Below, in pieces: positions 35,764 through 47,837 of a stretch of 64,000 nucleotides of DNA. The DNA is taken from contig NZ_BMRK01000011.1 in NCBI RefSeq assembly GCF_014648595.1, positions 89,706 to 153,705 on the forward strand, written 5' to 3'. Origin of the DNA: Nocardioides luteus. Lineage in GTDB: Bacteria; Actinomycetota; Actinomycetes; Propionibacteriales; Nocardioidaceae. A program made the position numbers and the translations under genes. Positions within the stretch are counted from its first letter, which is position 1; each line of letters begins with the position of its first letter. Under the pieces are notes generated by a model that did no database searches, was not told the origin of the DNA, and worked only from the letters and a program-made list of their open reading frames with translations.

Positions 35764-35798
35764 ATGTGAGTTGGCCCACATTGTGATTACATTCACAA
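35764..35798 (+). promoter_or_regulatory. Tandem CRP/GlxR-like sites upstream of nuoA
   Basis: TTGTGATTACATTCACAA (35781-35798) is a TGTGA-N6-TCACA palindrome, the CRP-family consensus used by actinobacterial Crp/GlxR. A weaker site, ATGTGAGTTGGCCCACAT (35764-35781), abuts it, with centres 17 bases apart. Both lie 41-75 bases before the nuoA start and suggest cAMP-responsive control of complex I. The regulator gene is not in the window. Confidence 0.6.
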
Positions 35799-35838
35799 AG
35801 TCTCAAGAAGGGGTGGGCCGCTCAGGGTAGGAGGCGAG

Positions 35839-36195
35839 ATGGAGCTCTACGTGCCGGTGCTCGCGTTGGCGGGACTGGCGACGCTCTTCGCGGTCGGTTC
35901 GGTGGTCATGAGCTCGGTCGTGGGACCGAGCCGCGCCAACCGGGCGAAGGCGGATCCCTACGAGTGTGGGATCGAGGCCACGCCACAGGCGCTGGGCGGT
36001 CGCTTCCCGGTGAAGTACTACATCACCGCGATGCTCTTCATCATCTTCGACATCGAGATCATCTTCCTCTACCCGTGGGCCGTCAGGTTCGACGCGATGG
36101 GGTGGTTCGGTCTCGCGGAGATGGGCCTCTTCCTGCTGACCGTGTTCGTGGCGTACGCCTACGTGTGGCGCCGCGGTGGATTGGACTGGGACTGA
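35839..36195 (+). CDS. nuoA: NADH-quinone oxidoreductase subunit A
   Basis: A small membrane subunit of proton-pumping complex I. The 118 residues have three helices and the conserved [22 protein letters not shown] loop cysteine at the quinone-site region. A strong AGGAGG ribosome site precedes the ATG. It is the first gene of the 14-gene nuo operon. Confidence 0.96.
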   Translation: MELYVPVLALAGLATLFAVGSVVMSSVVGPSRANRAKADPYECGIEATPQALGGRFPVKYYITAMLFIIFDIEIIFLYPWAVRFDAMGWFGLAEMGLFLLTVFVAYAYVWRRGGLDWD

Positions 36196-36277
36196 CCGTG
36201 AACAAGCGAAGCGAGCGAACAATCCAGGGCAGCTCTCCCCGGGCCCCGCGGCTGCCCGCAGCGAAGCGAGGACAGTC

Positions 36278-36832
36278 GTGGGTATAGAAGAGAAGCTTCC
36301 GAGCGGGGTTCTGCTCACGACAGTCGAGGGCCTGGCGGGCTACTTCCGCAAGGCGAGCCTGTGGCCGGCGACGTTCGGACTGGCCTGCTGTGCCATCGAG
36401 ATGATGACGTCGGGTGGGCCGAAGTACGACCTCGCGCGCTACGGCATGGAGGTCTTCCGGGCCTCCCCGCGCCAGGCCGACCTGATGATCGTGGCCGGTC
36501 GGGTGAGCCAGAAGATGGCGCCGGTCCTGCGCCAGATCTACGACCAGATGCCGGAGCCGAAGTGGGTGCTCGCGATGGGCGTCTGCGCCAGCAGCGGCGG
36601 CATGTTCAACAACTACGCGATCGTCCAGGGCGTCGACCACATCGTGCCCGTCGACATGTATCTCCCCGGCTGCCCGCCGCGTCCGGAGATGCTCATCGAC
36701 GCGATCCTCAAGCTCCACGACAAGATCCAGGGCGGCTCGCTGGGCGTCAACGCCGAGCGCGAGGAGGTCGCCGAGGAGACCGCGGCGCTGCGCCAGCTGC
36801 CGCTGATCGACCAGACGGGACTGCTGCGTTGA
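36278..36832 (+). CDS. nuoB: NADH-quinone oxidoreductase subunit B
   Basis: NuoB carries iron-sulfur cluster N2, the last electron carrier before quinone. The ligands are visible in [18 protein letters not shown] and [11 protein letters not shown] chose GTG 36278, which has a GAGGA ribosome site and gives 184 residues of typical length; the frame upstream has no homology-like content. The 82-base gap after nuoA holds a GCGAAGCGAG sequence repeated on both sides of a GC-rich stretch, and is the longest gap in the operon. Confidence 0.95.
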   Translation: MGIEEKLPSGVLLTTVEGLAGYFRKASLWPATFGLACCAIEMMTSGGPKYDLARYGMEVFRASPRQADLMIVAGRVSQKMAPVLRQIYDQMPEPKWVLAMGVCASSGGMFNNYAIVQGVDHIVPVDMYLPGCPPRPEMLIDAILKLHDKIQGGSLGVNAEREEVAEETAALRQLPLIDQTGLLR

Positions 36833-37476
36833 GCGATAACGCTGATCCGACCGAGAAGCCGGGCGGTGGCATGTTCGGCGTGCAGGACACCGGCGACACC
36901 AGCGGCTACGGCGGTCTCACCCGCCAGCACGCGATGCCGAGCCGCACCAGCGACGTCGGCGTCCAGCCCTACGGCGGCTGGTTCAAGGAGATCGCCGACG
37001 CGCTCTCCTTCGCCGGAGCCGAGGCCGTCATCCACCGCGGTGAGCTGACCTTCCACGTACGCCGCGAGCAGCTGCTCGAGGTCCTGCAGGTGCTCCGCGA
37101 CGAGCTGCGCTTCGAGCTCTGCTCCGGGGTCTCCGGGGTGCACTACCCGGCCGACCAGGGCAACGAGCTGCACGCGGTCTACCACCTGCTCTCGATGACC
37201 TTCAACCGCCGGGTGCGGATCGAGACCGCCGCGCCCGACGCCGACCCGCACGTGCCGAGCGGGGTGTCGGTCTATCCGACGCTCGACTGGCACGAGCGCG
37301 AGACCTACGACATGTTCGGGATCGTCTTCGACGGACACCCGGGGCTGACCCGGATCCTGATGCCCGACGACTGGCCCGGACACCCCCAGCGCAAGGACTA
37401 CCCGCTCGGGGGGATCCCGGTGGAATACCACGGCGCCACGATCCCGCCGCCGGACACTCGCAGGAGCTACAAATGA
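36829..37476 (+). CDS. nuoC: NADH-quinone oxidoreductase subunit C
   Basis: A peripheral-arm subunit next to NuoD and NuoB. A rare TTG start overlapping the nuoB stop gives 215 residues with an N-terminal Gly-rich leader of about 45 residues. The core contains the NuoC signature [28 protein letters not shown] and ends with RKDYPLGG. The stop overlaps the nuoD start. Confidence 0.94.
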   Translation: MSDNADPTEKPGGGMFGVQDTGDTSGYGGLTRQHAMPSRTSDVGVQPYGGWFKEIADALSFAGAEAVIHRGELTFHVRREQLLEVLQVLRDELRFELCSGVSGVHYPADQGNELHAVYHLLSMTFNRRVRIETAAPDADPHVPSGVSVYPTLDWHERETYDMFGIVFDGHPGLTRILMPDDWPGHPQRKDYPLGGIPVEYHGATIPPPDTRRSYK

Positions 37477-38789
37477 CGACCACCGAGGCCGACGAGGGCC
37501 GCACCTTCACCGTCACCGGCCAGGACTGGGACGAGCTGACCGACGCCCTCAAAGACGTCAAGGACGAGCGGATCGTCGTCAACATGGGGCCGCAGCACCC
37601 CTCGACCCACGGCGTGCTCCGGCTCATCCTCGAGCTCGAGGGCGAGACCGTCACCGAGGCCCGCGCCGGCATCGGCTACCTCCACACCGGCATCGAGAAG
37701 AACCTCGAGTTCCGCTCCTGGACCCAGGGCACGACCTTCGTCACCCGGATGGACTACCTCTCGCCGATCTTCAACGAGACGGCCTACGTCCTCGGCGTGG
37801 AGAAGCTGCTCGGCATCGGCGCCGAGGTGCCGGAGAAGGCCGACGTCATCCGGGTCCTGCTGATGGAGCTCAACCGGATCTCCTCCCACCTTGTGGCGAT
37901 CGCGACCGGTGGCATGGAGCTGGGTGCGCTGACCGTGATGACGATCGGGTTCCGCGAGCGCGAGCTCTGCCTGGACCTGTTCGAGTTCATCACCGGCCTG
38001 CGCATGAACCACGCCTACATCCGCCCCGGCGGGGTCGCCCAGGACGTACCCGAGGGCACCGTCGAGCGGGTCACCGAGTTCATCGAGCTGATGAAGACCC
38101 GGCTGACCGAGTACGCCGCGCTGTGCAACGCCAACCCGATCTTCAAGGGCCGCCTCGAGCAGGTCGGCTACCTCGACCTCGAGGGCTGTCTCGCGCTCGG
38201 CCTGACCGGCCCGATCCTGCGCAGCACCGGCTACCCGTGGGACCTGCGCAAGACCCAGCCCTACTGCGGCTACGAGGACTACGACTTCGAGGTCATCACC
38301 TGGGACACCAGCGACTCCTACGGTCGCTTCCGGATCCGGCTGGCCGAAATGTGGGAGTCGCTGCGGATCATGGAGCAGGCGCTCAAGCGGCTCGAGGACC
38401 TCGACGGCGCGCCCGTCATGGTCGCCGACAAGAAGATCGCCTGGCCCTCGCAGCTCTCGGTCGGCCCTGACGGCCAGGGCAACTCCCTCGACCACATCCG
38501 CCACATCATGGGGGAGTCGATGGAGGCCCTGATCCACCACTTCAAGCTGGTGACCGAGGGCTTCCGGGTGCCGGCCGGCCAGGCGTACGCAGCGATCGAG
38601 TCGCCGCGCGGCGAGCTCGGCGCCCACGTGGTCAGCGACGGCGGCACCAAGCCCTTCCGGGTCCACTTCCGGGACCCGTCGTTCACCAACCTGCAAGCCA
38701 CCAGCGTGATGTCCGAGGGCGGCATGGTGGCCGACGTGATCGTGGCGATCGCGTCCATCGACCCGGTGATGGGAGGCGTCGACCGATGA
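37473..38789 (+). CDS. nuoD: NADH-quinone oxidoreductase subunit D
   Basis: NuoD forms the quinone-binding pocket with NuoB. Family marks are [14 protein letters not shown] near the N-terminus, [20 protein letters not shown] and the C-terminal [11 protein letters not shown]. The 438-residue length is normal. Quinone here would be menaquinone, from the nearby men genes. Confidence 0.96.
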   Translation: MTTTEADEGRTFTVTGQDWDELTDALKDVKDERIVVNMGPQHPSTHGVLRLILELEGETVTEARAGIGYLHTGIEKNLEFRSWTQGTTFVTRMDYLSPIFNETAYVLGVEKLLGIGAEVPEKADVIRVLLMELNRISSHLVAIATGGMELGALTVMTIGFRERELCLDLFEFITGLRMNHAYIRPGGVAQDVPEGTVERVTEFIELMKTRLTEYAALCNANPIFKGRLEQVGYLDLEGCLALGLTGPILRSTGYPWDLRKTQPYCGYEDYDFEVITWDTSDSYGRFRIRLAEMWESLRIMEQALKRLEDLDGAPVMVADKKIAWPSQLSVGPDGQGNSLDHIRHIMGESMEALIHHFKLVTEGFRVPAGQAYAAIESPRGELGAHVVSDGGTKPFRVHFRDPSFTNLQATSVMSEGGMVADVIVAIASIDPVMGGVDR

Positions 38790-39524
38790 GCCTTGCTCCG
38801 GAGACCTACGACGAGCTGCGCGAGATCGCGGGCCGCTACCCGCAGGCCCGATCGGGCCTGCTGCCGATGCTCCATCTGGTGCAGTCGGTGGAGGGACGCG
38901 TCACGCCCGAGGGCATCGAGGCGTGCGCCTCGGTGCTGGGCCTGACCGCGGCCGAGGTGAGCGGCGTGGCGACCTTCTACACGATGTACAAGCGTCATCC
39001 CGTCGGCACCCACCACGTCGGTGTCTGCACCAACACGCTCTGCGCGGTGATGGGCGGTGACGAGATCTTCGCCTGCCTGCGCGAGAAGCTCGAGGTCGGC
39101 AACGACGAGACCACCGCCGACGGCAAGATCACCCTCGAGCACATCGAGTGCAACGCGGCCTGCGACTACGCGCCGGTGGTGATGGTCAACTGGGAGTTCT
39201 TCGACAACCAGACCCCCGAGTCGGCCTCCCAGCTCGTCGACGACCTGCGCGAGGGCCGCGAGGTCGTGGCCTCCCGCGGTGCCAAGATCACCAGCTGGCG
39301 CGAGGCCGAGCGGGTGCTCGCCGGCTTCGAGGACGGGCTGGTCGACGAGGGTTCCGCGGCCGGGCCGGCCTCGGTCGTCGGGCTCGAGCTCGCCCGTGAG
39401 CGCGGCTGGGCCGCGCCGGGCGACACCCGCGGCTCCGTCGAGGTGCCGCAGCAGATGCCGGAAGCCGTCGAGGAGGCGGACACCAGCCGCGCCGAGTCGG
39501 AGACGATCGCCGAGGAGGCCTCCG

Positions 39525-39532
<8 letters not shown>
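38786..39532 (+). CDS. nuoE: NADH-quinone oxidoreductase subunit E
   Basis: NuoE carries the 2Fe-2S cluster N1a in the NADH-oxidising module. Cysteine ligands are in [13 protein letters not shown] and [12 protein letters not shown]. At 248 residues it is longer than the usual 160-180 because of an acidic C-terminal extension from about residue 180 ([20 protein letters not shown]), as seen in other actinobacterial NuoE proteins. Confidence 0.95.
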
Positions 39533-40872
<1,340 letters not shown>

Positions 40873-40880
<8 letters not shown>

Positions 40881-43071
40881 CGTGACGCTCAAGATCGACG
40901 GCGCCGACGTCACGGTCCCCGAGGGGACCCTCGTCATCCGGGCCGCCGAGCAGGCCGGGATCGAGATCCCGCGCTTCTGCGACCACCCGCTGCTCGAGCC
41001 GGTCGGCGCCTGCCGGCAGTGCCTGGTCGACATCCCCGACGCCGGCAACGGCCGCGGCTTCCCGAAGCCGCAGGCCTCGTGCACGATCCCGGTCGCCGAG
41101 GGCATGGTCGTCGAGACGCAGAACCGCACCGCGGTGAAGGCGCAGCAGGGGATCATGGAGTTCCTCCTGGTCAACCACCCGCTGGACTGCCCGGTCTGCG
41201 ACAAGGGCGGCGAGTGCCCGCTGCAGAACCAGGCCATGTCCCACGGACAGGGCGAGACCCGGTTCGACGGCGTGAAGCGTACGTTCCCCAAGCCGATCAA
41301 CCTTTCGCCCAACGTGCTGCTCGACCGAGAGCGGTGCATCGTCTGCCAGCGCTGCACCCGGTTCGCCGCCGAGATCCCGGGCGACCCCGGCATCGCGCTG
41401 ATCCAGCGCGGCGCCCAGCAGCAGATCGGCATCGCCGAGGACAAGCCGTTCTCGTCCTACTTCTCCGGCAACGTCATCCAGATCTGCCCGGTCGGCGCGC
41501 TCACCTCCGACGACTACCGGTTCCGCGCGCGTCCCTTCGACCTGGTCTCGACCCCGAGCGTCGCCGAGCACGACGCCTGCGGCGCAGCGATCCGCGTCGA
41601 CCACCGCCGCGGCAAGGTGATGCGCCGGCTGGCCGGCAACGACCCCGAGGTCAACGAGGAGTGGATCTCCGACAAGGACCGCTTCGGCTTCCGCTACGCG
41701 GTCCGCGACCGGCTCACCTCGCCGATGATCCGTGAGGACGGCGAGCTCCGTCCGGCGTCCTGGCTCGAGGCCGTCGCCGTCGCCGCCCAGGGGCTGGCCG
41801 CCGCCGGCTCGGTCGGCGTGCTGCCCGGTGGCCGGCTGACGCTGGAGGACGCGAAGGCCTACGCGACCTTCGCCCGTGAGACGCTGCGCACCCCGCACGT
41901 CGACTTCCGCTCGCGCCCCCTCTCCGCGGAGGAGACCGGCTTCCTGCGGTCCCGCGTCGCCGGCACCAGCGTCACCTACGCCGACCTCGACGCCGCCGAC
42001 CACGTGGTCCTCGTCGGGCTCGAGCCGGAGGACGAGGCCGGCACCCTGTTCCTGCGCCTGCGCAAGGCCAACCGAGCCGGGTTGCGGATCACCGCCCTGA
42101 GTGCGTACGCGTCAGAGGGCTCGCGCAAGCTCGGCGCCGAGGTCGTGCTGACCGCTCCCGGTGCCGAGAAGGACGCGTTGTCGCAGGTCAGCGGGGTCAC
42201 CGAGGCTTCGGTGATCCTCGTCGGCGAGCGGCTGGCGACCAGCCCCGGCGGCTACACCGCGGCAGCTGAGCTCGCCGATCGCAGCGGCGCCAAGCTCGCC
42301 TGGGTGCCGCGCCGCGCCGGTGACCGGGGCGCCGTCGAGGCGGACCTGCTGCCCGGTGAGGGCGGCCTCGACGCCGAGGCGATGGTCCGGCAGGGCGGGC
42401 TCGACGCGCTGCTCGTCGCCGGCGTCGACCCCGACGACACCGCCGATCCGGCCGCGTTCCTCGCGGCGCTCGACGAAGCCGGATTCGTGGTCAGCCTCGA
42501 GCAGCGGGTCACCGCCGTGACCGAGCGCGCCGACGTGGTGCTCCCCGTCGCCGCGGCCTCGGAGAAGGCGGGCACCTTCGTCACCTGGGAGGGGCGCCGC
42601 CGCCCGTTCCAGAAGGTCTTCGAGAAGCCCGCCACGTACTCCGACGCCGAGGTCCTGGCCCACATCACCGCCGAGATCGCTCTTCTGGAGACCGAGACTG
42701 CAGGAGTGGCGGACGAAACTGTCGAATCGTCGCCCACAACCACCTTCTCGGCCGCCACAACTGAGGATTCGGCGGGGCTTCACCTGGCGACCTGGCACCT
42801 GATGCTCGACAACGGCACCCTCCAGCGCGGCGACAAGGCGCTGGCGGCGACCGCCCGGGCGGCAGTCGTACGCCTCCCGGCAGCGCTCCACGCGGAGCTC
42901 GGTGACGTCGTGACGATCACCGGAGACCGGGGGAGCTGGACGCTTCCGGCGCTGCCGGCCGAGATGGCCGAGGGCACCGTGTGGGTGCCGACCAACAGCT
43001 TCGGGCGCGGTGTCTGGGCGGATCTCGCCTCCCCGGGCTCGACGGTCACCGTCGAGGGAGCAGTGCAGTGA
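40873..43071 (+). CDS. nuoG: NADH-quinone oxidoreductase subunit G
   Basis: The largest peripheral subunit, carrying a chain of iron-sulfur clusters. Start ATG 40873 overlaps the nuoF stop; 732 residues. The N-terminus holds the 2Fe-2S ligands [15 protein letters not shown], followed by [17 protein letters not shown] and [11 protein letters not shown] for the 4Fe-4S clusters. The molybdopterin-oxidoreductase-like C-terminal half is diverged ([19 protein letters not shown]) and lacks a cofactor, as usual for NuoG. Confidence 0.95.
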
Positions 43072-44393
43072 ACGGGCTGGAGCAGTTCGGCCAGGACCCC
43101 TGGTGGATCATCGCGATCAAGGTCCTGCTGGTCTTCGTGGTCTGCGTCGTGCTGACGCTGTTCAACATCTGGTGGGAGCGCAAGGTCGTGGCCCGGATGC
43201 AGCACCGCATCGGGCCCAACCGGCACGGTCCGTTCGGACTGCTGCAGAGCCTCGCCGACGGCGTGAAGCTGGCGCTCAAGGAAGATCTGACCCCGCAGAA
43301 GGCCGACAAGATCGTCTTCGTCACCGCGCCGATCCTGGCCTGTGTGCCGGCGTTCGTGACGTTCTCGGTAATCCCGTTCGGGCCGGAGGTCGACTTCTTC
43401 GGCGAGCGCACCCCGCTGCAGCTGACCGACATGCCGGTCGCGGTGCTGTTCGTGATGGCGATCGCCAGCATCGGCATCTACGGCATCGTGCTCGGTGGCT
43501 GGGCGTCCGGCTCGACCTACTCGCTGCTCGGCGGCCTGCGCAGCAGCGCGCAGATGATCTCCTACGAGGTCTCGATGGGGCTGGCGCTGGTGACCGTCTT
43601 CCTGATGGCGGGGAGCCTGTCCACGAGCGAGATCGTCGCGGCTCAGCACGACTGGTGGTTCGGCGCCCTGCTGCTGCCGTCGTTCCTGATCTACTGCATC
43701 GCGATGGTCGGCGAGACCAACCGCGCGCCGTTCGACCTGCCGGAAGCCGAGGGCGAGCTGGTCGGTGGTTTCCACACCGAGTACTCCAGCCTGAAGTTCG
43801 CCCTCTTCTTCCTGGCCGAATACATCAACATGGCCACCGTCAGCGCGCTCGCCACGACGCTGTTCCTGGGCGGCTGGCGGGCCCCGCTCGGCATCGGCAC
43901 CCTGTGGGCCGGCGCCAACGAGGGCTACTGGCCGGTGCTGTGGTTCTTCCTGAAGATGTTCTTCTTCATCTGGATCTTCATCTGGCTGCGCGGCACGCTG
44001 CCGCGGCTGCGCTACGACCAGTTCATGGCGCTCGGCTGGAAGATCCTGCTGCCCGCCAGCCTGGCCTGGATCGTCGTGGTCGCGATCATCAAGATGGCTG
44101 CCATCCAGGGCGACTTCAGCCCGAGCTGGATCCTCTTCGGCTTCGGCCTGGTCGTCACCGCGGTGGTCGTGCTCGGCTTCCTCAACCGGATGCCGGAGAA
44201 GGCCCCCCAGGTCACCAAGCCGACCGGCGGCTACCCGACCCCGGCGCTGCCGCAGGGCGGCGCCGTGCGAGGTGCCGCTCAGCCGTTGGTGTTCGGACCC
44301 GACGCCGTGCAGCCGGGCAGCAGCGGCGTACGCATCATCTCCTCGCCCGAGGACGAGCTGTCCGAGGACGCACTGCCTGAGGAGGCAAAGTGA
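43068..44393 (+). CDS. nuoH: NADH-quinone oxidoreductase subunit H
   Basis: This membrane subunit forms part of the quinone channel and links the arm to the proton pumps. Signatures [41 protein letters not shown] and the helix pattern of about eight segments are clear. GTG 43068 overlaps the nuoG stop; 441 residues, with a C-terminal Gly/Pro extension of about 65 residues beyond the usual end. Confidence 0.96.
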   Translation: MNGLEQFGQDPWWIIAIKVLLVFVVCVVLTLFNIWWERKVVARMQHRIGPNRHGPFGLLQSLADGVKLALKEDLTPQKADKIVFVTAPILACVPAFVTFSVIPFGPEVDFFGERTPLQLTDMPVAVLFVMAIASIGIYGIVLGGWASGSTYSLLGGLRSSAQMISYEVSMGLALVTVFLMAGSLSTSEIVAAQHDWWFGALLLPSFLIYCIAMVGETNRAPFDLPEAEGELVGGFHTEYSSLKFALFFLAEYINMATVSALATTLFLGGWRAPLGIGTLWAGANEGYWPVLWFFLKMFFFIWIFIWLRGTLPRLRYDQFMALGWKILLPASLAWIVVVAIIKMAAIQGDFSPSWILFGFGLVVTAVVVLGFLNRMPEKAPQVTKPTGGYPTPALPQGGAVRGAAQPLVFGPDAVQPGSSGVRIISSPEDELSEDALPEEAK

Positions 44394-44929
44394 GCAAGGA
44401 CGACCGCACGTTCAAGGAGCGTTTCTGGGACCCGGTGAGCGGGTTCGCGGTGACGTTCGGGACGCAGTTCAAGAAGCCGGTCACCGAGCAGTACCCGCAG
44501 CAGAAGGAACCGACCGAGGAGCGCTTCCACGGTCGCCACCAGCTCAACCGTCACGCCGACGGCCTGGAGAAGTGCGTCGGGTGCGAGCTGTGCGCGTGGG
44601 CCTGTCCCGCCGACGCCATCTACGTGGAGGGCGCCTCCAACACCGAGGAGGAGCGCTACTCGCCCGGTGAGCGCTACGGCCGCGTCTACCAGATCAACTA
44701 TCTGCGCTGCATCCTGTGCGGCCTGTGCATCGAGGCCTGCCCGACGCGCGCGCTGACGATGACCAACGAGTACGAGCTCGCCGACACCTCCCGCGAGAGC
44801 CTGATCTACGAGAAGCAGGACCTGCTCGCGCCGCTCGAGGAGGGGATGGAGGCTCCTCCGCACCCGATGTTCCTCGGCAACGACGAGTCCTCCTACTACG
44901 CGCCCGAGCCCAAGGAGCGCGCCCGATGA
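44390..44929 (+). CDS. nuoI: NADH-quinone oxidoreductase subunit I
   Basis: NuoI holds two 4Fe-4S clusters (N6a, N6b) between NuoG and NuoB. The two ferredoxin motifs are [12 protein letters not shown] and [15 protein letters not shown] start overlaps the nuoH stop, and 179 residues is a normal length. Confidence 0.96.
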   Translation: MSKDDRTFKERFWDPVSGFAVTFGTQFKKPVTEQYPQQKEPTEERFHGRHQLNRHADGLEKCVGCELCAWACPADAIYVEGASNTEEERYSPGERYGRVYQINYLRCILCGLCIEACPTRALTMTNEYELADTSRESLIYEKQDLLAPLEEGMEAPPHPMFLGNDESSYYAPEPKERAR

Positions 44930-45645
44930 GCTTCGTCATCCTCGCGACGATCATGGTGATCGCCGCGCTGGGGCTGCTGTTCGCGCGCAAGCCCGTGCAC
45001 GCCGCGCTGTCGCTGGCGGTGGTCATGGTCTGTCTCGCGATGGTCTACGCGACGCTGGAGGCACCGTTCCTGTTCGCGGTGCAGATCGTCGTCTACACCG
45101 GCGCGATCCTGATGCTGTTCCTGTTCGTGATCATGCTGGTCGGCGTCGACACCTCCGACACGCTGAAGGAGACGATCGCCGGGCAGAAGGTGCTCGCGGG
45201 CGTCCTCGGCGTCGGGCTCGGTGCGATCCTGATCGCGGGCGTCGGCCAGGCGAGCATCGCCACGATGCGCGGGCTGTCCAGCGCCAACGAGGGCGGCAAC
45301 GTACAACGTCTGGCCGACCTGCTGTTCTCCCGCTACGTGATCGCCTTCGAGGCGACCAGCGCCCTGCTGATCACCGCGGCGATCGGCGCGATGGTGCTCG
45401 CCCACCGCGAGCGGATCGACCCGAAGCAGACCCAGACCGGTCTGGCGCAGAAGCGGGTCGCCGACTACGCGGCGAGCGGCAAGCACCTCGGCCCGCTGCC
45501 CCCACCGGGCACCTTCGCCAGACACAACAGCAACGACACCCCGGCCCTGCTGCCGGACGGCTCGCAGAGCAAGAAGTCGGTCCCCGCGATCCTCGCCGGC
45601 GGAGTCTCGAACGGCTCGAACGACGTAGAAGGAGACGACGCATGA
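44926..45645 (+). CDS. nuoJ: NADH-quinone oxidoreductase subunit J
   Basis: A membrane subunit of the proton-translocating arm with five helices. The segment [20 protein letters not shown] is the hallmark third helix of NuoJ. ATG 44926 overlaps the nuoI stop. The 239 residues include a hydrophilic tail of about 75 residues, common in actinobacteria. Confidence 0.95.
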   Translation: MSFVILATIMVIAALGLLFARKPVHAALSLAVVMVCLAMVYATLEAPFLFAVQIVVYTGAILMLFLFVIMLVGVDTSDTLKETIAGQKVLAGVLGVGLGAILIAGVGQASIATMRGLSSANEGGNVQRLADLLFSRYVIAFEATSALLITAAIGAMVLAHRERIDPKQTQTGLAQKRVADYAASGKHLGPLPPPGTFARHNSNDTPALLPDGSQSKKSVPAILAGGVSNGSNDVEGDDA

Positions 45646-45947
45646 CCGACAGCACCACGGCGTACGTCATCCTGTCCGCCATCCTCTTCACGATCGGCAC
45701 CATCGGCGTGCTGACCAGGCGCAACGCGATCGTCGTCTTCATGTGCGTCGAGCTGATGCTCAACGCGGCCAACCTGGCCCTGGTGGCGTTCAGCCGGATG
45801 CACGGCAACCTCGACGGTCAGGTGACCGCGTTCTTCGTGATGGTCGTCGCGGCCGCTGAGGTGGTCGTCGGGCTGGCGATCATCATGACCATCTTCCGCA
45901 CCAGAAACACGGCTTCGGTCGACGAGCCAAGGATGCTCAAGTGGTAA
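45642..45947 (+). CDS. nuoK: NADH-quinone oxidoreductase subunit K
   Basis: A small three-helix antiporter-like subunit. It contains conserved membrane glutamates in [12 protein letters not shown] and [17 protein letters not shown], and ends [17 protein letters not shown]. Length 101 is normal. Overlaps both neighbours. Confidence 0.96.
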   Translation: MTDSTTAYVILSAILFTIGTIGVLTRRNAIVVFMCVELMLNAANLALVAFSRMHGNLDGQVTAFFVMVVAAAEVVVGLAIIMTIFRTRNTASVDEPRMLKW

Positions 45948-47836
45948 CTGCTGCACTCGTCAACCCCATCGAGGCGGACGGGGTCTTCTCGCTGCTCTGG
46001 CTGGTCATCGCGCTGCCGCTGGCCGGTGCCGCCCTGATCCTGGTCGGGCGCCCGCTGGCGCCGGCGCTGTTCGACCGGATCGGCCACTGGCTCGCGGTCG
46101 CGCTCGCGGGCGCGTCCTTCGTGCTCTCGCTGGTCCTCTTCTTCGCCGCCCTCGGGCGTGACGAGGAGAGCAGGCAGGTCGTCCAGCACCTCTACACCTG
46201 GTTCGACACGGCCAGTTCTCGAGGTGACGGTCTGTCGGTGGGCTTCGACCTGCTCTACGACCAGCTCTCCAGCCTGTTCCTGCTGCTCATCACCGGCGTC
46301 GGCACGCTGATCCACGTCTACTCGGTCGGCTACATGGCCCACGACGAGCGCCGCACCCGGTTCTTCGGCTATCTCAACCTGTTCCTCGCCGCGATGCTGA
46401 TGCTGGTGCTGGCGGAGAACTACGTCGGCCTGTTCCTCGGCTGGGAGGGCGTCGGTCTGGCGTCCTACCTGCTGATCGGCTTCTGGCAGTACAAGCCGTC
46501 CGCGGCCGCCGCCGCCAAGAAGGCGTTCGTGATGAACCGGGTCGGCGACATGGGGCTCTCGCTGGCGATCGCGCTGAGCTTCGTCACCTTCGGGTCGACG
46601 TCGTTCTCCTCGATCGACGTCAGCGATACCACGACGACCACGCTCAACTGGCTCGGCATCCTGCTGCTGGTCGGTGCCTGCGGCAAGTCCGCGCAGGTCC
46701 CGCTGCAGGGCTGGCTGCTCGACGCGATGGAGGGCCCGACGCCCGTCTCGGCGCTGATCCACGCGGCGACGATGGTCACCGCCGGTGTCTACCTCATCGT
46801 CCGCTCGTCGGCGATCTTCGACGCCGCCGACGCGGCCTCGACGGCCGTGGTGGTCGTCGCCCTGGTCACCATCATCTGGGGTGCCGCGGTGAGCTGCGTG
46901 AAGGACGACATCAAGAAGGTCCTGGCCGGCTCGACGATGAGCCAGATCGGCTACATGATGCTGGCCGCCGGCCTGGGCGGACCGGGCTATGTGTTCGCGA
47001 TCTTCCACCTGCTGACCCACGGCTTCTTCAAGGCCAACATGTTCCTCGGCGCCGGCTCGCTGATGCACGGCATGAACGACGACGTGAACCTCAAGCACTA
47101 CGGCGCCCTGAGCCGAGCGCTCCCGGTCACGTTCCTCACCTTCGCGATGGGCTACCTGGCGATCATCGGGTTCCCCGGCTTCGCCGGCTTCTGGTCCAAG
47201 GACAAGATCCTCGAGGTGGCCTTCGCGGAGAGTTGGCTGGTCGGTCTCATCGCCCTGCTGGCCGCCGGTGTGACCGCCTTCTACATGACCCGTCTGATGA
47301 TGCTGGCCTTCTTCGGCCGCAAGCGGTGGCTCGAGGGCGTACACCCGCACGAGTCGCCGAAGATCATGACCGGCCCGCTCGTCGTCCTCGCGGCGCTGTC
47401 GGTCCTCGGTGGTGTCCTCGCGCTCGGCGGCTGGATCGAGCACTGGCTCGAGCCGGTGGTCGCCATCGGTCACGGCGAGCACCACGGCCCGCTCCCGGTC
47501 TGGGCGACCTCCGTCCTCGCGGTGCTGGTCGTCGCGATCGGCGTCGCGGCCGCCGCGTTTGCCTTCGGCCGCCGCCCGGTCACGACCGAGCCGACGCCCT
47601 ACCTGCACGTCCCGCACGTCGAGGACGTCGTGGTGCCGCCCGGGATGGCGCTCACCCGCGGCACCCTCGCGACCGACAAGTACGCGGTCGACGGCCTGAT
47701 GAGCGGTGGCCCGATCGCCCTCGCGGCGATCGCCGGTGAGCTCCGCAAGGCGCAGACCGGCTACGTACGTTCCTATGCCCTCTCCGTCCTCGGTGGCACG
47801 GTCCTCGTCGCCCTGGCCCTGATCGTGGTGAGCTGA
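45941..47836 (+). CDS. nuoL: NADH-quinone oxidoreductase subunit L
   Basis: The distal proton-pumping subunit, antiporter-like with about 16 helices. Clear marks are [36 protein letters not shown] and [19 protein letters not shown] start overlaps the nuoK stop by seven bases. 631 residues, normal. Confidence 0.96.
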   Translation: MVTAALVNPIEADGVFSLLWLVIALPLAGAALILVGRPLAPALFDRIGHWLAVALAGASFVLSLVLFFAALGRDEESRQVVQHLYTWFDTASSRGDGLSVGFDLLYDQLSSLFLLLITGVGTLIHVYSVGYMAHDERRTRFFGYLNLFLAAMLMLVLAENYVGLFLGWEGVGLASYLLIGFWQYKPSAAAAAKKAFVMNRVGDMGLSLAIALSFVTFGSTSFSSIDVSDTTTTTLNWLGILLLVGACGKSAQVPLQGWLLDAMEGPTPVSALIHAATMVTAGVYLIVRSSAIFDAADAASTAVVVVALVTIIWGAAVSCVKDDIKKVLAGSTMSQIGYMMLAAGLGGPGYVFAIFHLLTHGFFKANMFLGAGSLMHGMNDDVNLKHYGALSRALPVTFLTFAMGYLAIIGFPGFAGFWSKDKILEVAFAESWLVGLIALLAAGVTAFYMTRLMMLAFFGRKRWLEGVHPHESPKIMTGPLVVLAALSVLGGVLALGGWIEHWLEPVVAIGHGEHHGPLPVWATSVLAVLVVAIGVAAAAFAFGRRPVTTEPTPYLHVPHVEDVVVPPGMALTRGTLATDKYAVDGLMSGGPIALAAIAGELRKAQTGYVRSYALSVLGGTVLVALALIVVS

Positions 47837-47837
47837 C

